Shown piece by piece: positions 33,327 through 42,912 of a stretch of 64,000 nucleotides of DNA. The stretch is from Kineococcus gynurae (lineage in GTDB: Bacteria > Actinomycetota > Actinomycetes > Actinomycetales > Kineococcaceae). The DNA lies in NCBI RefSeq assembly GCF_050871315.1, contig NZ_JBJLRE010000001.1. One strand, written 5' to 3'. A program made the translations under genes and the position numbers. Within the stretch, counting starts at the first letter, position 1. Every line of letters begins with the position of its first letter. A model generated the notes under the pieces. It saw only the letters and a program-made list of their open reading frames with translations. It had not been told where the DNA came from and did not search any database.

Positions 33327-35887
33327 CAGGACTCCTGGAAGGCCGGGCGGGAGGGCACCCGCGGAAGGTCGACGAGGGGCAGGGAGGTCCGGAACTGACC
33401 GGGGACCGCGGGGGCCGCCCCCTCCTGCCACGGGTCGACGTAGGCGTCGACCGCGGCCTGCATGCGCTCGTCGAGACCGGCGGCCAACCCGTCGGAGTCG
33501 TCGACGACCACGGCCCGGACCCGCTCGATGCCCAACCGCGGGACGAAGTCGTAGGTGCGCTCCAGCCAGTTCCCCCATTCCCGGTAGAACTGGATGAACC
33601 GCCCGGTCAGCCGGACGACCTCCTCGGTCGAGTCGACGGTGGCCAGCAGGTCGCCCTTGCGGATGGAGGCACCCGCGGCACCCCCCACGTAGATCTCCCA
33701 CCGGCCGTTGCCGATCGCGACCACGCCGACGTCCTTGACGTAGGCCTCGGCGCAGTTGCGGGGGCACCCGACGACGGCGAGCTTGAGTTTCGCGGGTGCC
33801 TCGATGCCCTGGAACCGGGTCTCGATGTCGATGCCGAGCTTCGTCGAGTCGCCCAGGCCGAAGCGGCAGAAGTCCGTCCCGACGCAGGTCTTGACCGTCC
33901 GGAAACTCTTGCCGTAGGCGTAGCCCGACGGCATGCCGAGATCGGCCCAGACCTTGGGCAGGTCCTCCTTCTTCAAGCCCAGCAGGTCCAGGCGCTGACC
34001 ACCGGTGACCTTGATCATGCCCACGTCGTACTTCTCGGCCACGTCGGCGATGATCCGCAGCTGCTCGACGGTCGTGACCCCGCCCTTCATCTGCGGGACC
34101 ACCGAGAACGTCCCGTCGCGCTGGATGTTCGCGTGGACCCGGTCGTTGATGAAACGACCGTCACGCTCGTCCTGGTCCAGGCCCTCGGGCCACATCATGC
34201 GCAGCAACGAGGTCAGCCCCATCTTGGACTTCGCGTCCTCGGCCCCGCCCGGGGCCAGTTCCCGGAACACCGCCGAGACCGACTTCAGACCCCGCTCGCG
34301 GATCGCGGCCATGAGCTCGGGCTTGGCCAGCGGGACGCCGGGCACGTACCAGCTCGCCGACTCGTCCACCGTGAGCGAGCCGCCGGCGGCCCACTCCGTG
34401 ATCTGCTCGACCAGGGTCTTGCAGGAACCACAGCCCTTGCCGGCCCGTGTCGCGTTCATCACCGCGCCCGTCGACGTGGCCCCCGCGGCGACCGCGCCGC
34501 AGATGTCGCCCTTGGACACCCCGTTGCAGTTGCAGACCTGGGCGTCGTCGGAGAGCTCGGCGACCGAGGCATCCTCCCCGGGGGAGCCGAGGTCGAAGAG
34601 CAACGACATCCGCTCCTCGGGCAGCGGCAACCCCTGGTCGAAGGCCTGGCTGAGGAAGGCGGTCTTGCGCACGTCGCCGAGCAGGGTCGCCCCGACGAGC
34701 CGGCCCTCGCGGATGACGACGTTGAGGTAGACTCCCCGGTGGGGTTCGGAGAACACCACGAACTCGTCGTCGTCGCGCTCGGGGGCGCGCAGCCCCATCG
34801 CGACGACGTCGACGCCGGCGACCTTGAGCTTGGTCGTGGTCCGCGAGCCGTGGTAGCTCGCCGCCGGGTTCACGCCGGTGAGCTGGTCGGCCAGGACCCC
34901 GGCCTGCTCCCACAGCGGGGCCACCAGGCCGTACGTCTGCCCGCGGTGCTGCACGCACTCCCCGATCGCGTACACGTCGCCGGCGCCCACCCCGCCGTCC
35001 TCGTCGGCGCTGCAGCGCAACTGGTCGTCGACGACGATGCCGCGCTCGACCTCGATGCCCGACCGCAGCGCGACCGAGGTCGAGGGACGGATCCCCGCGG
35101 TCACCACCACGAAGTCGGCGTCGAGCACCCGGCCGTCGGCGAGTTCGACACCGCTGACCCGGTCGTCGCCGCGCAGCCCGGACGTGCGGACGCCGGTGTG
35201 CACGGTGATGCCGAGACCCTCGATGGTCCGGCGCAGCACGCGTCCGGCCTCGGCGTTCAGCTGCTGGTTCATCAGGTGCGCGGGGGAGTGGACCACCTCG
35301 ACGTCCACCCCGTGTCCGATGAGGCCGTAGGCGGCCTCGAGCCCGAGCAGACCCCCACCGATGACGACGGCCTTGCGGTGGACCTTGGCGCAGGCCAGCA
35401 TCGCCCGGGTGTCGTCCAGGGTGCGGAACGAGAACACCCCGTCGAGGACGGTGCCGTCGGGACGGTGGGCCCCGTTCATGGTCGGCATGAACGGCGTGGA
35501 ACCCGTCGCCAGCAGGAGGACGTCGTAGGGGGTGGAACCGCCCTCGGCGTCGTGCACGACCTTGGCGAACCGGTCGACGTGGGTGACGGGCACCCCGGCG
35601 CGCAGCTCGATGCCGTTCTCCTCGTACCAGGGCAGGGAGTTCAGGAAGATCCCGGACTCCTCCTCCTCGCCGGACAGCACGTGGGACAGCATGATCCGGT
35701 TGTAGTTCCCGTACGGTTCGGCGCCGAACATGACGACGTCGAACTGCTCCCCGCCCCCGCGGGCGAGGATCTCCTCGACCGCGCGCGCGCCGGCCATGCC
35801 GTTGCCGACGACGACGAGGCGCCGCTTCCGGCTGCGCTGCTGCGGGATCATGGCGAGATCGGTGGGTTCGGTGGTGGTCACGCTCAC
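33326..35887 (-). CDS. nirB: Assimilatory nitrite reductase large subunit
   Basis: NirB reduces nitrite to ammonium with NAD(P)H, FAD, 4Fe-4S and sirohaem. The 853-residue protein has the FAD loop VVVGNGMAGARAVEE near residue 25, the NAD loop VVIGGGLLGLEAAYG, a BFD-like 2Fe-2S domain (CNCNGVSKGDIC, then CGSCK) and the sirohaem/4Fe-4S ligands TCVGTDFCRFG near 665 and GCPRNCAEAYVKD near 705. The GTG at 35887 overlaps the upstream small gene's stop (GTGA). It belongs to the narK-nirBD-cysG-chelatase operon under a GlnR-type promoter. Confidence 0.96.
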   Translation of the reverse strand: MSVTTTEPTDLAMIPQQRSRKRRLVVVGNGMAGARAVEEILARGGGEQFDVVMFGAEPYGNYNRIMLSHVLSGEEEESGIFLNSLPWYEENGIELRAGVPVTHVDRFAKVVHDAEGGSTPYDVLLLATGSTPFMPTMNGAHRPDGTVLDGVFSFRTLDDTRAMLACAKVHRKAVVIGGGLLGLEAAYGLIGHGVDVEVVHSPAHLMNQQLNAEAGRVLRRTIEGLGITVHTGVRTSGLRGDDRVSGVELADGRVLDADFVVVTAGIRPSTSVALRSGIEVERGIVVDDQLRCSADEDGGVGAGDVYAIGECVQHRGQTYGLVAPLWEQAGVLADQLTGVNPAASYHGSRTTTKLKVAGVDVVAMGLRAPERDDDEFVVFSEPHRGVYLNVVIREGRLVGATLLGDVRKTAFLSQAFDQGLPLPEERMSLLFDLGSPGEDASVAELSDDAQVCNCNGVSKGDICGAVAAGATSTGAVMNATRAGKGCGSCKTLVEQITEWAAGGSLTVDESASWYVPGVPLAKPELMAAIRERGLKSVSAVFRELAPGGAEDAKSKMGLTSLLRMMWPEGLDQDERDGRFINDRVHANIQRDGTFSVVPQMKGGVTTVEQLRIIADVAEKYDVGMIKVTGGQRLDLLGLKKEDLPKVWADLGMPSGYAYGKSFRTVKTCVGTDFCRFGLGDSTKLGIDIETRFQGIEAPAKLKLAVVGCPRNCAEAYVKDVGVVAIGNGRWEIYVGGAAGASIRKGDLLATVDSTEEVVRLTGRFIQFYREWGNWLERTYDFVPRLGIERVRAVVVDDSDGLAAGLDERMQAAVDAYVDPWQEGAAPAVPGQFRTSLPLVDLPRVPSRPAFQES

Positions 35888-36231
35888 ACCTCCACGAGAC
35901 CGAGGTCGACCACCAGGGAGCCGCTGACGCCCTCGGGGGCTGCGACCCGCACCTCGAGCACGCCGGGCGCCTCGATGTCCTCGACGATCCGCAGCGGGAC
36001 GTGCACCGCGGACCGGGCGCCGATGGGGAACCACCGGGTCGGGACCCCGTCGCGGAGCAGGACCGCCGTGATCAGTTCGTCGGTGGAGTTGCCGGCCCGG
36101 AAGTAGACCGCCTGGGCGCGGGCCCCGTCGGGCACCGTGTAGGAGCCCAGACCCTCCAGGGCGACGGGCTTCTCCAGGCCGGCGCCGACGAAGGGGTGGA
36201 CGCCCTGCAGGAATCGGGGGGTGCTGCTCAT
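35884..36231 (-). CDS. Small conserved-looking protein of the nitrate operon, function unknown
   Basis: The 115-residue product is predicted all-beta: alternating hydrophobic strands such as AQAVYFRAGN, ELITAVLLRDG, TRWFPIGARSAVHVPL and GVLEVRVAAPEGVSGSLVVDL. It has no cysteines, signal peptide or membrane segment. It sits between narK and nirB with only 13 bases to narK and a GTGA overlap with nirB, so it is made with nitrite reductase. I do not recognise its family. A role as a scaffold or chaperone for NirB or nitrate reductase is speculation. Confidence 0.75.
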   Translation of the reverse strand: MSSTPRFLQGVHPFVGAGLEKPVALEGLGSYTVPDGARAQAVYFRAGNSTDELITAVLLRDGVPTRWFPIGARSAVHVPLRIVEDIEAPGVLEVRVAAPEGVSGSLVVDLGLVEV

Positions 36232-36244
36232 GGGGGGACCTCTC

Positions 36245-37657
36245 TCAGATCTCGGTGCCGGCGAAGCGCGAGGTGCGGCCCCGCAGGTACACGGCCCAGG
36301 TCACGACCGCGCAGATCGCGTAGAAGCCGATGAACACGGCCAGGGCGGGGATGAGCGAGCCGAAGTGGACCGTCGAGTTGGCGAAGACCCGGGGGACGAT
36401 GAACCCGCCGTAGGCCCCGATGCCGGCGGCCAGCCCGATGCAGGCGGCGGCCTCGCGCTTGGCCGCGGTCATCGAGACCTTGTCCTCGGGGTCGATGCCG
36501 GCCCGGAAGATGGCCGGGATCATGCGGTAGACCGACCCGTTGCCCATGCCGGTGGCCACGAAGAGCAGCAGGAAGCAGCCGAAGAACAACGGGAAGCTCT
36601 GCCGGGTGAGGGCGAGGATCACCCCGCCCGCGCCGACCGCCATGACCACGTAGGCGCCGATGCTCACCCGCGCCCCGGACAGCCGGTCGGCGAGTCGGCC
36701 GCCGTAGGGGCGCGAGAGCGAGCCGACCAGCGCGCCGAGGAAGGCCAGGGTCAGCGGGATGCCCGCCAGACCGATGAAGCCCCAGTCGAACTTCACGTCG
36801 GGGAACGTGTTCGCGATGAGCAGCGGGAAGACCCCGGCGTAGCCGATGAACGAGCCGAAGGTCCCGATGTAGAGGAACGAGATGATCCAGGTGTGCTTGT
36901 TCCGCATGGCCGCGGCGTACCCCGCGAAGTCGGCCCGCGCCGAGGACAGGTTGTCCATCCGCAGGAAGGCGAGCACCGCCGCCACCAGGGCCAGCGGGAT
37001 GACCACCAGCCCGGCCAGGTGCAGGGCGGGCCCGTCGGAGGCGAAGGCGGCCCCCGCCCCCACCACCACGACGATCGGCATCACGAGCTGCACGACCGCG
37101 ACACCGAGGTTGCCGCCCGCGGCGTTGAGCCCCAGCGCGGCGCCCTTCTCGCGTTCGGGGTAGAAGAAGGAGATGTTGGCCATCGAGGAGGCGAAGTTGC
37201 CGCCGCCGACCCCGGCGCTGGCCGCCACCAGTGCCAACAACCAGAACGGCGTCTGCGGGTTCTGCACCACGATCGCCAGTCCGACGCACGGGAGGACGAG
37301 GAGCAGGGCCGAGATGATGGTCCAGTTGCGCCCGCCGAACCGGGGAACCGCGAAGGTGTAAGGGAACCGCAACGTCGCGCCCACGAGGTTCGGGATGGCG
37401 ATGAGCCAGAACTTCTGGTTGTCGGTCAGCGCGAACCCCACGCCGTTGAGCTGCGGGGTGACGATGGTCCAGAGCTGCCAGACCGAGAAGCCGAGGAACT
37501 CGGCGAAGATCGAGGGCCAGAGGTTGCGCCGGGCGGTCCGCCGTCCGACGGACTCCCACTGGTCGCGGTCCTCGGGGTCGTAGTGGTCGATCCAGCGACC
37601 CGGGCGGGGGTTGAGAATGCTCCCGGTGGGGTGGGGAGACTGACTGGTGACGGCCAT
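36245..37657 (-). CDS. narK: MFS nitrate/nitrite transporter
   Basis: This 470-residue NarK-type transporter has about 12 transmembrane helices. The nitrate-signature loops are GGGNFASSMANISFFYP and ALGLNAAGGNLGVAVVQ, and a second related block is in VSMTAAKREAAACIGLAAGIGAYGG. It imports nitrate or exports nitrite for assimilation. ATG 37657 is preceded by TAGCGT at 7 bases, so its mRNA is likely leaderless; four GlnR-like pentamers lie directly upstream. It is the first gene of the minus-strand nitrate operon. Confidence 0.92.
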   Translation of the reverse strand: MAVTSQSPHPTGSILNPRPGRWIDHYDPEDRDQWESVGRRTARRNLWPSIFAEFLGFSVWQLWTIVTPQLNGVGFALTDNQKFWLIAIPNLVGATLRFPYTFAVPRFGGRNWTIISALLLVLPCVGLAIVVQNPQTPFWLLALVAASAGVGGGNFASSMANISFFYPEREKGAALGLNAAGGNLGVAVVQLVMPIVVVVGAGAAFASDGPALHLAGLVVIPLALVAAVLAFLRMDNLSSARADFAGYAAAMRNKHTWIISFLYIGTFGSFIGYAGVFPLLIANTFPDVKFDWGFIGLAGIPLTLAFLGALVGSLSRPYGGRLADRLSGARVSIGAYVVMAVGAGGVILALTRQSFPLFFGCFLLLFVATGMGNGSVYRMIPAIFRAGIDPEDKVSMTAAKREAAACIGLAAGIGAYGGFIVPRVFANSTVHFGSLIPALAVFIGFYAICAVVTWAVYLRGRTSRFAGTEI

Positions 37658-37664
37658 GGCGCCG

Positions 37665-37718
37665 ACGCTAGGCACAGTGTGTTGCGGGTGGAGGCACCCG
37701 CTGTTGCAGGTCGGTGAC
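37665..37718 (-). promoter_or_regulatory. GlnR-type promoter of narK
   Basis: On the minus strand four pentamers at 11-bp pitch read GTCAC-n6-GCAAC-n6-TGCCT-n6-GCAAC (37,718 down to 37,681), then n10, then -10 TAGCGT (37,670 to 37,665). This matches the actinobacterial GlnR box (GTnAC-n6-GAAAC repeated), with the third pentamer poor. The spacing to the -10 and the hexamer are identical to those at glnA. Confidence 0.7.
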
Positions 37719-37768
37719 ATCGACCTCTCGCCGGTGGGACGGACCTGAGAGGGGACGGCACTGCGTCC

Positions 37769-37811
37769 TTCACCGGCGTGAAACGCGGCCGTAACGGGGT
37801 CCGGCTGCACT
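37769..37811 (+). promoter_or_regulatory. GlnR-type promoter of the nitrate reductase fusion
   Basis: Three pentamers TTCAC-n6-GAAAC-n6-GTAAC (37,769-37,795) are followed after 10 bases by TGCACT (37,806-37,811), 6 bases before the ATG. The last pentamer starts 15 bp before the hexamer, as at narK and glnA. The two inner pentamers are exact consensus. Confidence 0.7.
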
Positions 37812-37817
37812 GTGCTC

Positions 37818-40800
37818 ATGGGATCCGAGCAGACGGTCAAGAGCGCCTGCTCCTACTGCGGCGTGGGCTGCGGCATGGTGCTGCGCGTCGGGACGGACGA
37901 CACCGGTCGCCGACGGGTGCTGCAGGTGTCCGGCGACAAGGAGCACCCTGCCAACCGGGGTCGTCTGTGCACCAAGGGGTCGACCAGCGCCGACATGCTG
38001 GCCGCCGGCGGGCGGTTGGAGACCGCCGTGGTCCGGCCCGAGCGCGGGGCCCGTCCCGAACCGGTCGCGCTGGACGCCGCGGTCGAGCTGGTCGCGCGTC
38101 GGCTGCGGGAGACGGTGGAGCAGCACGGACCCGACGCGGTCGCGCTCTACGTCTCCGGGCAGATGACGCTCGAGGCGCAGTACCTGGCCACCAAGCTGGC
38201 CCGCGGGTACCTGCGGACGTCACGGCTGGAGTCCAACTCGCGCCTGTGCATGGCCTCGGCGGGGACGGGGTACAAGCAGTCCCTCGGCTCCGACGGCCCG
38301 CCCGGTTCCTACGCCGACTTCGACGCCACCGACCTGTTCTTCGTGGCCGGGTCCAACACGGCCGACTGCCACCCCATCCTGTTCCTGCGGATGATGGACC
38401 GGGTCCGGGCGGGGGCCCGGTTGATCGTCGTGGACCCGCGGCGCACGGCCACGGCGGACAAGGCCGACCTGCACCTCGCGCTGCGCCCGGGTACCGATCT
38501 CGCCCTGCTCAACGGCCTGCTGCACCTGCTGGTGGCCCGGGGGGCGGTGGACCACGCGTTCATCGCCGAGCACACCACCGGCTGGGACAGCATGCCCGAG
38601 TTCCTGGCCGACTACCACCCGGAGGCGGTGGCCGGGATCACCGGTCTCGAGGTCGCCGACCTGCGGACCGCGGCCGCGTGGATCGCCGAGGCCGGCAACT
38701 GGATAAGCCTGTGGACCATGGGGCTCAACCAGAGCACCCAGGGGACGTGGAACACCAACGCGATCTGCAACCTGCACCTCGCGACCGGCGCGATCGGACG
38801 GATCGGCAGCGGGCCGTTCTCCCTCACCGGGCAACCCAACGCCATGGGGGGCCGGGAGATGGGTTACATGGGCCCGGGTCTGCCCGGGCAGCGCAGCGTC
38901 CTCGACGCCGTGGACCGTGCCTTCGTCGAGGACGTCTGGGGTCTCGCACCCGGGACCGTCCGCGACGCGGTGACCCCCGGCACGATCGACCTCTACCGAC
39001 GGATGGCCGACGGCGAGATCAAGGCCTGCTGGGTGATCTGCACCAACCCGGTCGCCTCGGTCGCCAACCGGCGCACCGTGATCCAGGCTCTCGAACGCTG
39101 CGAGTTCGTCGTCGCGCAGGACGCCTTCGCCGACACCGAGACCAACGCCTACGCCGACGTCCTCCTGCCCGCGGCCCTGTGGGCCGAGGCCGAGGGCGTC
39201 ACCGTGAACTCGGAGCGGAACCTGACCCTGCTGCAGCAGGCCGTGGACCCGGTCGGGGACGCCCTGCCGGACTGGCAGCTCATCGCCCGGGTCGCGACCG
39301 CCATGGGTTTCCCGGGTTTCGACTTCCCGGACGCCGCCGCCGTGCTCGAGGAGATCACCCGGTTCGCCAACCCCCGCACGGGGTACGACCTGCGCGGGGT
39401 CAGCTACGAGCGGTTGCGCCGCACGCCGGTCCAGTGGCCCGCCCCGCCCGGTGACGACGACGACCGGCACCCGCTCCGCTACCTCAACGACGGGGTGTCG
39501 CGGACCCTGGTCGAGCGTCCGGACGGGACGCGACCGCGTCTGGCCTTCGCGACCCCGGACGGGCGGGCCGTGTTCCACCCCCGTCCCTGGGTGCCCGCCG
39601 CGGAACTGCCCGACGACGACTACCCGTTCGTGCTGAGCACGGGCCGGTTGCCGCACCAGTGGCACACGATGACCAAGACCGGCAAGGTCGCCAAGCTGGT
39701 CAAGCTCGACCCCGACCCGTTCGTCGAACTGTCCGCCGAGGACGCCGAACGCCTCGGCATCGCGGCCGGGGACCAGGTCGAGGTCGCCTCCCGACGCGGT
39801 CGCGCCGTGCTGCCCGCCCGGATCGGCGACCGGGTGCGCGTCGGGTCGTGCTTCGCCCCGTTCCACTGGAACGACACCTATGGCGAGTACCTGGCCGTGA
39901 ACGCGGTCACCAACGACGCGGTCGACGCGGAGTCGTTCCAGCCGGAGTTCAAGGTCTGCGCCGTGACGCTGACCCGGGTGGGGCCGGCTGTCGCCGCCGA
40001 CGATCCGGGCCAGCGGTCCGGCTCGGTGGCGGCCGGGTCGACGGAGGTGGTCGAGGACCCGGCGCTGGACGAGCGGCAGCGGTACTACCTGGCCGGATTC
40101 CTCCGGGGGTACGACCGTCGCCCCGAAGGGGTTCCGGTGCTGCCCGCGTCCGCGCCGTTCGACGGTGGGGTGCGGGCCTGGGTCGACGGCCTCTTGGCCG
40201 GGATGTTCTCGCGGGCGGAGGATGCCGGTGGGACCCCGGCCGGGCGGGTCCTGCTGCTGTACGGGTCGCAGACCGGCAACGCCGAGGACCACGCGGGGGA
40301 GTACGCCGAGCAGCTGCAGCAGGCCGGGTTCGTGGTCGAGAGCCGGGAGCTCGACGCGGCGGAACCGGACCAGCTGAGCGGCGCCGACGCGGTCCTCGTC
40401 GTGGCCAGCACGTTCGGCGACGGGGGCGCCCCCGACAACGCCGGGTCCTTCTGGGACCGGATCGCGGCCCCGGACGCCCCGCCCCTGTCCGACACCCGGT
40501 TCGCCGTGCTGGCCCTGGGCGACTCCAGCTACGACGACTTCTGCGGGTTCGGGCGGCGCCTCGACGGGCGCCTCGCCGAGCTCGGCGGGCAGCGGATCAC
40601 CGAACGGGTGGACTGCGAACCGGGGGAGAAGGACAAGGCGGACGCCTGGTTCGGCACCGTGCGGGAACGGCTGGCCCCCACGCCGTCCGGACCGGCGCCC
40701 GCGACTCCCCCCGCGGTCGTCCCGCAGGCTCGCCAGGCCCCCGTCAGCTACTCCCGCTCCCACCCGTTGAGCACCACGACGACCCTGAACCGACGGCTCA

Positions 40801-41834
40801 ACCGCGAGGGGTCGTCGAAGGAGGTCCGCCAGGTGGGGTTCGCCCTGCCCGCGGACTTCACCTACGAGGCGGGGGACGCGCTCGGGGTCTGGCCGGTGAA
40901 CTCTCCCGAGGTCGTCGAGGAGTTCCTGCGTCGCAGCGGTGTCGAGGCGTCGGCGACGATCGAGGTGGCCGGGGTCGGACGGACGGGATGGGCGGACGCG
41001 GCGACGCACCACCTGGAACTCCTCCGGGTCACCCCGGACGTGGTCGCCTGGGTCGCGGAACGCACCCGGGGGCGGCGGGTGGACCACCCCGAGAAGTACC
41101 TCGTCGACCACACGCTCCTCGACCTGCTCGCCGACCACCCGGTCGACGTGCACCCCGAGGAGTGGCGCAGCCTGCTGAAACCGTTGCAGCCGCGGCAGTA
41201 CTCGATCTCCTCGTCCCCGCTCACCGATCCGGGGGAGGTGCAGCTGACCATGTCCACGGTGCGCTTCGGGCGTCCCGACCGCCGGCGCGAGGGCGTCTGC
41301 TCCTCCTACCTGGCCGACCGGGTCGGGGACACCCCCGTCCGGATCTTCCCGCAGCGGGCCAAGCACTTCCGTCCGCCGACCGACCCGGCCACCCCCATGG
41401 TGATGGTCGGGCCGGGGACCGGGGTCGCCCCGTTCCGGGCCTTCCTGCACCACCGTCGCGCGCTCGGGCACACCGGCCCGAACTGGTTGTTCTTCGGCGA
41501 GCGGTCCTCGACGACCGACTGGTACTACCGCGACGAGCTGGAGGGCATGCGCGACGACGGCTTCCTCACCCGTCTCTCGCTGGCGTTCTCCCGCGACCAG
41601 CCGCAGAAGGTGTACGTGCAGGACCGGATGCGGCAGTTCGGCCACGACCTGTGGCGCTGGTTGGAGGACGGGGCGCACCTCTACGTGTGCGGCGACGCCG
41701 CCCGGATGGCCAAGGACGTCGACGCCGCCTTGCGCGAGGTCGTCGCCCGGCACGGGCACCGCAGCGACGACGAGGCCGCCGAGTACGTGAAGCAGCTGTC
41801 GCGGGAGAAGCGCTACAGCCGGGACGTGTACTGA
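37818..41834 (+). CDS. Fusion: assimilatory nitrate reductase + sulfite-reductase-type flavoprotein
   Basis: This 1338-residue protein should reduce nitrate to nitrite with its own NADPH-linked electron chain. Residues 1 to about 720 form the Mo-bisMGD reductase with 4Fe-4S ligands CSYCGVGC (11-18) and GRLCTKGS. A spacer follows. Residues about 810-955 are flavodoxin-like (YGSQTGN, ALGDSSYDDF), and 990-1338 are a CysJ-type FAD/NADPH domain (RQYSISSSPL, GVCSSYLAD, MVGPGTGVAPFRAF, YVCGDAARMAKDV, final RYSRDVY). No separate reductase is needed. ATG 37818 is chosen for its 6-base spacing to the -10; GTG 37812 is an alternative. Confidence 0.93.
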   Translation: MGSEQTVKSACSYCGVGCGMVLRVGTDDTGRRRVLQVSGDKEHPANRGRLCTKGSTSADMLAAGGRLETAVVRPERGARPEPVALDAAVELVARRLRETVEQHGPDAVALYVSGQMTLEAQYLATKLARGYLRTSRLESNSRLCMASAGTGYKQSLGSDGPPGSYADFDATDLFFVAGSNTADCHPILFLRMMDRVRAGARLIVVDPRRTATADKADLHLALRPGTDLALLNGLLHLLVARGAVDHAFIAEHTTGWDSMPEFLADYHPEAVAGITGLEVADLRTAAAWIAEAGNWISLWTMGLNQSTQGTWNTNAICNLHLATGAIGRIGSGPFSLTGQPNAMGGREMGYMGPGLPGQRSVLDAVDRAFVEDVWGLAPGTVRDAVTPGTIDLYRRMADGEIKACWVICTNPVASVANRRTVIQALERCEFVVAQDAFADTETNAYADVLLPAALWAEAEGVTVNSERNLTLLQQAVDPVGDALPDWQLIARVATAMGFPGFDFPDAAAVLEEITRFANPRTGYDLRGVSYERLRRTPVQWPAPPGDDDDRHPLRYLNDGVSRTLVERPDGTRPRLAFATPDGRAVFHPRPWVPAAELPDDDYPFVLSTGRLPHQWHTMTKTGKVAKLVKLDPDPFVELSAEDAERLGIAAGDQVEVASRRGRAVLPARIGDRVRVGSCFAPFHWNDTYGEYLAVNAVTNDAVDAESFQPEFKVCAVTLTRVGPAVAADDPGQRSGSVAAGSTEVVEDPALDERQRYYLAGFLRGYDRRPEGVPVLPASAPFDGGVRAWVDGLLAGMFSRAEDAGGTPAGRVLLLYGSQTGNAEDHAGEYAEQLQQAGFVVESRELDAAEPDQLSGADAVLVVASTFGDGGAPDNAGSFWDRIAAPDAPPLSDTRFAVLALGDSSYDDFCGFGRRLDGRLAELGGQRITERVDCEPGEKDKADAWFGTVRERLAPTPSGPAPATPPAVVPQARQAPVSYSRSHPLSTTTTLNRRLNREGSSKEVRQVGFALPADFTYEAGDALGVWPVNSPEVVEEFLRRSGVEASATIEVAGVGRTGWADAATHHLELLRVTPDVVAWVAERTRGRRVDHPEKYLVDHTLLDLLADHPVDVHPEEWRSLLKPLQPRQYSISSSPLTDPGEVQLTMSTVRFGRPDRRREGVCSSYLADRVGDTPVRIFPQRAKHFRPPTDPATPMVMVGPGTGVAPFRAFLHHRRALGHTGPNWLFFGERSSTTDWYYRDELEGMRDDGFLTRLSLAFSRDQPQKVYVQDRMRQFGHDLWRWLEDGAHLYVCGDAARMAKDVDAALREVVARHGHRSDDEAAEYVKQLSREKRYSRDVY

Positions 41835-41861
41835 CCGTCCGGGGGAACCGAAGGGCCGAGC

Positions 41862-42578
41862 GTGCGTCCGAGCGGCATGGGACGACGTGCTCTTCCAGCC
41901 GGTCGGTGGTTCGCCCTTCTGCTGGCCGCGGGGGTGACGGCGGGTTGCGCCGCCCCGTCGCCCGTCGTCACCGGAGACGACGCCGATCCGGGACCGCTGC
42001 TGGCCGGGACCCCGCTGACCGGGCTGGTGGGCCGGGTCATGGTGCTGGAGGACGCCTCGCACGGGCCGTGGATGTGCTTGGGGATGATGACGGCCTCCGA
42101 CCCACCGCAGTGCGGGGAGGTCGACGTCGAGGGGTGGAACTGGGCCGCCGTGCCCCGCGACGGGTACACCGAGAAGGGGGCGACCCGGTACGGCGACTTC
42201 GAGCTGAGCGGTTCGTTGCGCACCTTCGACGGCTCGTTCGTGCTGGACGCTCCGCCGGTCCCGGTGGACCGCACGACCGGTGGATCGCTGTCCTTGTCGG
42301 AGGACGACCTCGTGACGCCGTACCCGGAGCCGGCCGGTGGCTGGCGGCCGCCGGACCCGGAACGGGCCACGGACTCCGCGCTCAGCGACGTGGCCCTGCT
42401 CGGGGAGCAAGACCCCGAGGTGGGGGCGGTCCGGATCGACCAGCGCCTGCCTCCCGAGGTGTGGGACGGGCCACCCGAGGAACTCGAACGGGTGGCGAAC
42501 GACCCGATGCGCCTGGTGCTGAACGTGTCCTCGACCGGGGACCTCACCGCGCTGGAGGCCCGGGTCAGGCAGTTGTGA
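41862..42578 (+). CDS. Putative lipoprotein
   Basis: The 238-residue product has a basic start, a hydrophobic stretch and lipobox TAGC, giving lipidated Cys near residue 28. Downstream it has a pair of cysteines (WMCLGMM and PQCGEV) and aromatic-rich strands, then a proline-rich acidic part. No known domain is recognised. It begins 27 bases after the nitrate reductase fusion and may be co-transcribed, but no link to nitrate use is visible. ATG 41877 is an alternative start. Confidence 0.6.
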   Translation: MRPSGMGRRALPAGRWFALLLAAGVTAGCAAPSPVVTGDDADPGPLLAGTPLTGLVGRVMVLEDASHGPWMCLGMMTASDPPQCGEVDVEGWNWAAVPRDGYTEKGATRYGDFELSGSLRTFDGSFVLDAPPVPVDRTTGGSLSLSEDDLVTPYPEPAGGWRPPDPERATDSALSDVALLGEQDPEVGAVRIDQRLPPEVWDGPPEELERVANDPMRLVLNVSSTGDLTALEARVRQL

Positions 42579-42838
42579 GGCGGGGCGTTGTGCATGTCCC
42601 GGGCGGAGTTCTCCTCGACGCAGCAGAGGCAGACGGAGCGGGAGCTGGACGCCGAGGCCGGTGTGATCGGGGCCTGGGCCCACGACGTCACGGGGAGGAT
42701 CCGGGGATGTCCCGACTGCCCCGGCCGATCTGCAGGAGCGCCTCGACGCGCGGTACGGGGTCGGCCGGGCAACGTAGGTCGCCGATGGATGGGGGAGGGG
42801 GCGGTCACGCTGAGGCACGGCACGGGCGAGGCTTCGTC

Positions 42839-42912
42839 GTCAACGCTGCGTTCATCCGCCGAGAAGGGGCTCGACGGCGCCCGATCGGGCGATGAGTGCA
42901 GCGCTGGTGACG
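42839..42912. repeat. Dispersed hairpin repeat, copy 2
   Basis: The right arm (42,890-42,912) matches the right arm at 12,783-12,805 around GCAGCGCTGGTGACG, and the left arm (42,839-42,858) carries the same CGCTGCGTTCATC block with a short deletion. The loop is 31 bases, against 32 in copy 1, and unrelated in sequence. Confidence 0.6.

Noticed and set aside
42650..42770. Protein-like frame ending PADLQERLDARYGVGR before a stop
   Set aside because: No start codon or ribosome site, under 40 codons, and no recognisable family; noted only as possible decayed sequence.
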